Origin: Exophiala sp. HKRS030
Taxonomy: Eukaryota; Ascomycota; Eurotiomycetes; Chaetothyriales; Herpotrichiellaceae
DNA: 64,000 nucleotides
Reading direction: 5' to 3'
Assembly: GCA_023897205.1 (NCBI GenBank)
Contig: JAHWDD010000005.1
Span: 1,922,001 to 1,986,000, forward strand
The notes under the pieces are model-generated. The model was not told the origin of the DNA, made no database searches, and saw only the letters and a program-made list of their open reading frames with translations. Below are positions 54,258-64,000 of the stretch, piece after piece; position 1 is the first letter of the stretch, and the number at the start of each line of letters is the position of its first letter. The translations under genes and the position numbers were made by a program.

Positions 54258-56405
54258 GTTGTGTATGTGGGGTCGAGTATTTCGGTGTGTATGACGAGAT
54301 AATCGCAGCAACCAGCCAAGTCGAAAAGTATGTATCCGTTCCACCAGGAGAAGTGACGTTGGAAAGCTCTTGAAGGCCTGTCTCGTGTCTGCCAGAACAA
54401 AGAAATCTCTCGCGTCACGGGTAAGGAGCACAACAGTGAGTGAGGAGAAAAAGAATGACAGATGAACGGAGTATGTGGAGAATGCAGAGCACAGGCAGGT
54501 AAGTCGCACGAGTCTCTTCGATGTGTTCAAGTGATTTTGGAGGGTCTTAACGTTGGGTTCTCACAGGGAAGATGGTTCTATTGTAAATATTGTTTCGACT
54601 ATTGGAAAGGATTGCATCATTCTGCCCTGATCAGCCGAAAAGCTTTGACGGTCACACGTGCGGAGAGAAAAAAATCAGTCTTCTCAGCAGGTTCAAGGAG
54701 ATTTGATGGTAGAAGCGTGAGTCAAGAAAAACTAGACGTAACAGAAATGGGTCTCATACGTTCTTCAACACAATTAGCACCAGTGCCCAGCCTTTGCTAA
54801 CGAGGCTCATGACCGTCGAGACCTGGGGGAAAATTTCCCTCGTCGGCAACCTCCATGGCCCGATGAGTTGTTCGATTCCAGCCACTGTCTGGGCCTCACC
54901 GCGAGCACCTTGTGGCGTCCTCGTGCACCGCCTTGGGCCCAAGCATGCAACGCTGGACGTGATGAGGCATCCCACCACGATCTGCTGCCGGGAGATGTGC
55001 GAACAGCTAGATCAGTCGCTTATGGCCATGAATATCACCATTGGCTGAACGCCGACTTGTGCCTCTACCCCAGATTTGCATCAACTTAAGACATGCCGGC
55101 GTTCATCTCCGCGCTTGTAAATGGTGCGACTCAAAGATTTGCTGTACAGTATATACAAGTACTTGGTCTGAACTGGTCCTGAATGGATGGCCACCTGAGG
55201 TTGATCTTGTTCAACAGCTAATAATGTCGTTACTTTGACGTTTGTCACGCGATTACTGCTAAATGTAGACCTGTCGCACCGGTGTCAAAGCCTCGAACGA
55301 ACAGATCGACAAGTCCTCAAGAAATCGGCTAGTGATATACGAGACAAATTGCGAAGAGATCTTCCTCAAGATTTCAAGATTGAAGTCATGTTCTTATTCT
55401 GGCAAGCTTTCATCATCACTGAACCTCAACTGTAGTGGCTTTGTGTGGAAGGTACAGTAAGGTCTACGAGTACGACTACGAGACTCTACTATCAATGAGC
55501 CCAATGACGACACGCTGCAGCGCCAGCAAATACGACTAGACCAGGATGGTGGACAGGTCAAGTTTTTTCCAGATGTACTCCGTTCTCGAGCGTACCTTAA
55601 GTAGGTACCTAAGGATAATGTAGGTTTTCAATCAATGACCTTCCACCTCTCAACGACTCTAGGCTGTTGCTTGTTACGAGCGTGAAGAAACATCAATCCA
55701 AAACGATGGCGACTGCAACCACTATTGCAGGAAAAAATCAAATGTTGAACAGCCACTGACGCGACCAGTGTTGCAAGGAATTGTTTGCCGGGCCCGTTTT
55801 TGTCTCTGCTTAGGCGGTGTATGGGTAGCCAACTGGGGCATATCGGGGCCGGCTAGGCCGGAGCTGGCTCAAAGTCCTCAACTAAAAATTCACACCGCTC
55901 ACTACCGAACACCACCCGCAAACTAGGCCCATTAGCCATCACTTCTAGGCTCGCTAGGCGTTATCAACCCCTCCAGCCTCTGGGAGAATCAACTGCACGA
56001 TGATGGAACATGTGTTATCATCATGGATATCTTGGTGAGTGGAATGCAGGAACCGCCACTGATGCCACTTGCCCGGGTTTTGCATCTCCCAGACTCCCTG
56101 TGGCCCTCCTGCGCTTGTTACCGGCCGCGGCGTTGCTTTTTCTGGTATTGATGTTCACTAATTGACCTTCTCGAGTCGGTTCATCTACAGTCATCTCATA
56201 ATTCCCAAGAACACCTGCACCTCACTAGGCAGGCCGCCACTTGTGTATTTCTTGCATTACCTTCGTCGTGCTTCTGTTATTTGCATTCTTCCCCTAGAGC
56301 GTTGCTACTGTTTCGCGCTGCGCTCGACAGCGCTCCTACGAGAGCGAGCGTTCGGATTCCGTTACCACACTTATCTCGATATTTGTATCTTCTGATCCCT
56401 TTCAA
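54258..56405. other. Intergenic region between DUF3602 and the debranching enzyme
   Basis: About 2.1 kb between divergent genes, holding both promoters. It has an imperfect TACGAG run at 55465-55482 and a GTAGGTACCTA sequence near 55601. Frames of up to 112 codons are not recognised. Confidence 0.55.
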
Positions 56406-59400
56406 ATGCCTCCAAAGACTCATCAGAGCTCCCGCCAGGTCTACCTGCTACCTCTGGATGATTCAGGAGCTCCAGATGTTCCGAACCAATATGTTTACCT
56501 GCCTGCACCCACCGAGCCGGGGTACCGCCTGAGATTTTCTATCGAGGGTACAAGCTCAATATGCCGTCAGGGAAGTCTCTGGGTCAACATCCCCAAGCCT
56601 GGGGAGCGATTCGACCGGAATCGTTTCCAAGAATACAAGTTGCACCCTGACTTCAATCGAACACTCGAGATTGACATACCGATCACCTGCGCCGGTGCGT
56701 TCAGCTTCTATACCACCTATACTCCTCTCCCGGAGTTTTCACTCGAGCCTACGAAACCGCCCCAACCTACGCGGACCGAAACCTACTGGATCGACATCGA
56801 GCCGGATCTGAGGCTGGCTGGCTCACGGCTGCCCTTGGATGCTCTGGGAATATTCTCCGTAGTGTCCAAATTCATGGGCAACTACCCTGGGGATTGGAAC
56901 AAACACCTGAAAGGCATCAGTGGCAGAGGCTACAATATGGTGCATTTCACACCTTTGCAAGAAAGAGGCGAATCAAACTCTCCTTACAGCATTTATGATC
57001 AGTTGGCGTTCGACAAAGAGGTCTTCCCTGGCGGAGAGCCAGATGCAGCTCGCATGATAAAGTCAATGGAAGAAGAACACGAATTGCTTGGACTTACTGA
57101 TGTGGTCTTCAATCATACTGCCAATAATAGCAAATGGCTGGAAGAGCACCCGGAGGCAGGCTACAATGTCGAAACGGCGCCATGGCTCGAGTCGGCCCTT
57201 TGTCTAGACGATGCTCTGCTCGAGTATAGTGATGAGCTTGCAGATCTTGGCATGCCGACCAATTTTAGCAGCGTCGAAGACCTGGACCACGTCGTTGCCG
57301 GCATCCAACCCCATGTTATCGACAAGATACGTCTGTGGGAATACTTTGCATGCGATGTCAAATCGGACACACAGGCTATACTCGAAGCTTGGAAAAATGG
57401 CAAAACCAGAATACCTCGCGGAGGCTTCGCCGACGGTATTGGTGGTGGGCTCGACTCCCTCAAGTCATGGTCGCTTTACCAGAAGGCAGCCTTTCTCAAA
57501 GACCATGGTTTGCTAAACGGTCTGCGTATCGACGGCAGATATTCCCGCAAGGTTGATCCTGCCATTGGCTCAGCTATGCTGACGGCTTTGCACGGCCGCT
57601 ACAGCGAAGGATCGGACATCGCATCTGCTGAAGAAGAAATGAAAGCTATTCTTAACGAGCTTAATCTCCCTTTCTATCGCGAATATGATGCCGATGTCGC
57701 TGTCATCAAGGATCAGGTCAAAGGCCGACTTCAATATACCCGACTCGATCCCAATGGTCCCAGGTTGGGCCCGGTCACCAAGGAAACCCCTTTGATTGAG
57801 ACATATTTTGCTCGCCTGCCGCTGAATGAAACAACCAAGAAACATAAGCCTGAAGTATTGTCACTGGCTGTCAATGGATGGATATGGGCTGCAGATGCTA
57901 TGAAAGACAATGCCGGTCCTGACTGGAGGCCTTACCTTCGCAGAGAACTCATTCCTTGGAGTGATTGTGTCAAGTTGAGGTACGGCAAAGGCCCTGAAGA
58001 CAATCCTTTCTTGTGGGAGCACATGACCAAATACGTACAGTTGATGGCAAAATACTTCACTGCCTTCAGGATTGACAATTGTCACTCAACTCCAATCCAC
58101 GTGGCTGAATATTTGCTTGATCGGGCTCGAGAAATCCAGCCTAACCTGGCAGTATTTGCAGAACTGTTCACTGGCAACGAACAAATGGACTATCTGTTTG
58201 TCAAACGCCTTGGTTTGAGTGCTTTGATCCGTGAAGCCATGCAGGCATGGAGCACACAGGAATTGAGCAGGATTGTCCACCGTCATTGTGGTCGGCCAAT
58301 TGGCAGTTTCGAGTTGAACGTTCCTCAGCGTTCCAGAAAACCAGTTAATAACCTGGTCAATGGTGCCAATGGCAGTGAACCCAAAACTCAAGAGGTTGTT
58401 ATGCACATTCGCGAGAGCCCAGTGCATGCTTTGTTCATGGATTGCACCCACGACAACGAAATGCCTGCACAGAAGAGAGATGCCAGAGATACTCTGCCTA
58501 CGGCTGCTCTTGTAAACATGTGTGCTTGTGCCACCGGCAGTGTCATGGGTTTCGACGAAATCTATCCGAAGCTTGTCGAGATTGTCCATGAGAAGCGAAC
58601 GTACACCTCTATCAGCTCTGAAGGCGAGGTCCAGGTTGGCCCTGGTGAGGGGGGCATCGCAGGTGTCAAAAAGCTACTAAATCAAATCCACACCATGATG
58701 GGCAAAGATGGCTACGATGAGACCTTCTTGCATCATGAGGGTGAGATAATCACCCTCCATCGTGTTCATCCAGACTCTCGCAAGGGGTACTTCCTCATTG
58801 CCCATACCGCGTTTCCTGGCTCTGGAAATGGAAACGGGGGCTTGAGCCCTGTCCACCTCGCCGGCACCAAAGCACGACAACTTGGTTCTTGGGTACTAGA
58901 GGTTGATCAGGGCGAGGCTGCAAAGAAAGCTGCATTGGAAGACGAACGTGAGCTTGTAGGACTTCCGTCCAGAGTCAGAAAGATCAAAGGTGCCACCACC
59001 GAGCATGAAAACGGCGATACCATGATTCGGATAGATGATTTCTTCCCCCCTGGATCCATCTGCCTTTTTGAGACATGGGTCCCATCTGCAGAGCACTCGC
59101 TTGGTCTGAACAGGTTTTTCGCCAGCGGAACTGAGGAGGCTTTTGGAGAGCTTGACTTGATTGATCTCAATTTCGTTTTGTATCGATGCGATGCAGAAGA
59201 GCGTGACTCCAGTAATGGACAAGACGGAGTTTACAACATTCCCGGTTATGGACCACTTGTGTATGCCGGCCTGCAAGGCTGGTGGAGTGTAGTCGAGCCT
59301 ATCGTCAGGAAGAACGACCTTGGCCATCCTCTATGCAATCATTTGCGTCAAGGTCAGTGGGCATTAGATTTCATCGTTGGCAGAATGGAAAGGATATCCA

Positions 59401-61123
59401 AACAGGAAGGCTATTCTCGACTGCACAAGCCTGCAAAATGGTTGAGAGAGCGATTCGATGCATGCCGAGAGATTCCGAGTTACCTGTTGCCGCGTTATTT
59501 CGCAATGCTCATCCAAATCGCCTACGACGCCGCATTCAAGAGAGGTGTTGAGTTGATGAGCCCTAATATCCGGCGAGGTCAAGACTTTCTTCAAAGTCTA
59601 GCCATGGTCAGCGTTCAACAAACAGGCTATGTCAAGTCTGCATCACTTTGGCCAACTACAAGTGTTCCTTCTCTTGCCGCGGGCCTACCTCACTTTTCAG
59701 TCTCATGGGCAAGATGTTGGGGTCGGGATGTTTTCATCTCTCTACGAGGCTTGTACCTGTGTACTGGCCGGTTTGAAGAGGCCAAAGAGCACATCAAAGC
59801 CTTCGGAAGTGTTTTGAAGCACGGTCTCATACCGAATCTGTTGAGCAGCGGAGCTGCACCCAGATATAACTCACGGGACTCGCCGTGGTTTTTCCTTCAG
59901 AACATTCAAGACTATACCAAGCTTGCTCCTGACGGACTTTCGATCCTTCACGAGAAGATTCCTCGACGATTTCTTCCATATGATGATACGTGGTTTGCCC
60001 ACGACGATCCCCGAGCGTTTTCGAAAGAATCAACGGTGGAAGATATCATTCAGGAAATCTTCCAACGTCACGCTTTTGGATTATCTTTCCGCGAACACAA
60101 CGCAGGACCGAATTTGGATATGCAGATGAAGCCGGAGGGTTTCCAGATTGACGTGCACGTCGACTGGAAAACAGGCATCATTTTTGGAGGCAGCCAATTC
60201 AATTGCGGTACTTGGATGGATAAGATGGGTGAGAGCGAACGAGCGGGCAGCAAGGGAGTTCCTGGCACTCCACGTGATGGTGCTGCTGTCGAGATCACAG
60301 GTCTTTCGTACAGTGCGCTGAAATGGGTAGCCGAGCTTCACAAAGCCGGGAAATACCAATACTCTGGTGTCGAGACCGACTCAGGCGAGAGAATTAGTTT
60401 TCAAGATTGGGCGGATCGCATCAAAGCCAACTTCGAAAAGTGTTATTGGGTTCCAGTCGATCCCAAGGACGACGTTGAAGAGGACCTTGATCCCAAGATT
60501 ATCAATCGTCGAGGTATCTACAAAGATTTGTACCGATCGGGCAAGGAGTATGAAGACTATCAATTCCGACCCAACTTCACCATTGCAATGGTTGTGGCTC
60601 CAGACCTGTTCACCCAGGAGAAGGCTTTACGGGCATTGAAGATGTGTGATGATGTCCTTCGGGGTCCGACGGGCATGCGAACACTTGATCCCTCGGATCT
60701 GGATTACCGGCCTTACTACAACAATTCGGAGGATTCTGCCGATTTCGCGACATCAAAAGGCCGGAACTATCATCAAGGACCAGAATGGTTGTGGCCGACA
60801 GGATTTTTCTTGCGAGCATTGTTGACGTTCGACCTGAAACGTAGGCATACAGCAGAGGAGCGAATGGAGTCGTTCCAGCAGGTGACCCAACGGATGGCTG
60901 GGTGCAAACAGGCCATCAAGGACAGCCCGTGGAAGGGATTAACTGAATTGACCAACAAAGACGGGTCTTTTTGCGGCGATTCGGTAAGTTCGAACGTTCT
61001 GAACATGCGATGTACTTGACTGACATTCTCCCCTAGTCGCCTACCCAAGCATGGTCTGCTGGATGCCTGTGTGACTTGTTCCAAGATGCATCAGTGTTGG
61101 CACCCGAGGTGAATGGCTCATGA
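56406..61123 (+). CDS. GDB1: Glycogen debranching enzyme
   Basis: Two exons, 56406-60983 and 61037-61123, give 1554 aa, normal for the eukaryotic enzyme. It carries two activities that finish glycogen breakdown: 4-alpha-glucanotransferase and amylo-alpha-1,6-glucosidase. The first half is GH13-like: TDVVFNHT (near 232), FRIDNCHS with the nucleophile Asp (near 557), FAELFTGN with the acid Glu (near 585) and MDCTHDNEMP (near 682). The second half is GH133-like: WARCWGRDVFISLRGL (near 1104), QIDVHVDW, FGGSQFNCGTWMDKMGES (near 1260) and GPEWLWPTGFFLRALL. The last intron restores CGDSSPTQAWSAGCL, conserved at the end of the family; without it the protein would stop 28 residues early with a different tail. 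Confidence 0.97.
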
Positions 61124-61643
61124 AGACGGTGGGCATGACAAGATGGAGTGGTACTAAAAAGAGTCGACGGAGTAAATAACGCAATGCCCATGACATGACG
61201 CAAAATAACAGAAGAGAAATAATACAAATACTAGAAAATGGATGATGGTGGGTTTATAGAGGGAATTCGAGGTGATCATTACCTACAAGATCACAGATCA
61301 AAGACGAAGACAGTAAAGGCATGATGACATTATATATTACTATATTATAATACATTCATACACGTACATATATTCTCTACTATATGTAGGTATATACCTA
61401 GTAATTAAAATACTGTTGTTGCTGCTGTGATGACTTGTCTTGGTGCTGGATGTTTATTGTCCAATCGGCGAGTCGAGAATTTTTATTTTTGGCGGCGTCA
61501 TGCAAGGAACAAGAAGAACAAAAAAGATGGTCACCGCCGCTGTCGACTGAGTCACTCACTCTCCTTTGCCACTATTTGTCAATCTACATAAAATCCTCTA
61601 CGGTATCCATTTGTTTTTGGCGGTAGTAGCATTGAATTGAATC
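61124..61643. other. Intergenic region upstream of DAHP synthase
   Basis: About 520 bases, AT-rich near 61330-61410, holding the debranching enzyme 3' UTR and the DAHP synthase promoter. No gene seen. Confidence 0.6.
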
Positions 61644-63114
<1,471 letters not shown>

Positions 63115-64000
63115 AGTACCGACCGGAGCACAGAGAGTATGAATTGATGAGCATGACTATGGCAAGCCACGCAAAGACAACAAGGACGTTCGTGTTAGAT
63201 GTATAGAAAAAGACCCCCCTTCGGGGCGACCGCACCAAAGGAGAAAAGAACAAAAAAAAAGAAGAGCAAAACCAGTCGGAAAGGGTCTGGTATCGGGGCT
63301 CTCAAACAAACAAAGTATCGTTATGGAAAAATGGCATTTGTTAGATACCTCGCTAGGCGCGCGTAATGGTTTATGGACAGGAAAATACTTGATATTCATC
63401 TCGATGAGATGAAATGAAATGAATGGCTTTACAAGGTATCCAAAAGTACACAACCACTTCGGTTGCCTTAATGCCTCGTACTTGTCCGAGTGATGAGGTA
63501 TGATATAGAGATATGTTGATTAAGAGAAACTTCGTACGGTGGAGTAACTAAATGGGTTTCAACAGGGGGGTTCGTGAGGTCTTTTGATAACAAAGCAAAG
63601 AAAAGCCTGCCTCAGTGATTCTTTCTTCAACATTCTTTCCAATCCAATTGGGAGAAGAACTGAAATAAGTAAAAAAAGAATAGAGACAAACAGGCAATCC
63701 TCGCGCGCCTTTTTGCTTTTTTAAAGAAAAATCAGTGTTTCTTTGCAACGACGGCGCCAATCCGTATAAATACTGCAAGTGACAAGAGAAAGTTGATTCG
63801 ATGTGTTTGTGTGTTCTCAAGGGGGGAGGGAGAGAACGAGGAAGAATCGACAATCAATGTCGTCTGTAGCCGTTCGAAATGAATGAAATGAGTACTGGTG
63901 CGTTCTGTGGGTTCTTGTGTTTGTTGGGTTTTCCTTTGACCACAATGCTAAGTAAAGTCACTCGAAGTGACTCTGATCAATGCCACCTCCCGAGCCAATG
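63115..64000. other. Right-end region without a gene
   Basis: About 890 bases after the DAHP synthase stop. The first part should be its 3' UTR. Frames at 63157-63453 and 63548-63853 on the minus strand have no recognisable content. Confidence 0.55.

Overview
The window is nuclear DNA of a filamentous ascomycete (Pezizomycotina). The evidence is short GT-AG introns (about 45-130 nt) that join reading frames exactly, and a gene set typical of these fungi: a velvet regulator (VelB), a DenA-type NEDD8 protease, recyclin-1, a Zn2Cys6 regulator, a DUF3602 protein, telomerase reverse transcriptase and large glycogen and Rho-GEF genes. I cannot name the species. There is no sign of a virus, plasmid, transposon, CRISPR array or bacterial operon. 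I rebuilt split genes by hand from splice sites; each multi-exon model below sums to a whole number of codons, except the one flagged as frameshifted.

Layout. 1-9.6 kb: the tail of a gene entering from the left, an MFS sugar transporter, NAD-dependent glycerol-3-phosphate dehydrogenase, Uba4 and, convergent to it, a six-exon DenA gene. 9.6-31 kb: a very large DH-BAR-SH3 Rho/Cdc42 exchange factor, TERT, a TBC-domain protein with lost catalytic fingers, an atypical NAD(P)-binding protein, a secreted CAP protein and an unknown protein with A-A-B-B repeats. 31-42 kb: recyclin-1 (F-box plus Sec10 plus CAAX), then a compact group of an amino-acid permease, a divergent Zn2Cys6 regulator and a convergent aldo-keto reductase/RidA fusion. 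43-48.5 kb: an unknown membrane protein whose N-terminus looks frameshifted, and a predicted fusion of a trypsin-like domain (H, D, S all visible) to a 12-helix MFS transporter. 49-64 kb: VelB, a DUF3602 protein, glycogen debranching enzyme and DAHP synthase.

How genes may work together. Most neighbours are unrelated housekeeping genes. The exception is 35.0-41.8 kb, where permease, regulator and AKR-RidA enzyme form a plausible small catabolic or detoxification cluster for an amino acid or other amine (inference). Uba4 (ubiquitin-like activation) and DenA (NEDD8 removal) are convergent neighbours in ubiquitin-like biology, which may be coincidence.

Most unusual signals: the protease-like/MFS fusion whose last intron decides between a soluble and a membrane protein; the AKR-RidA cluster; and a 9-mer, TACTCCGTA, found 12 times and always between genes.
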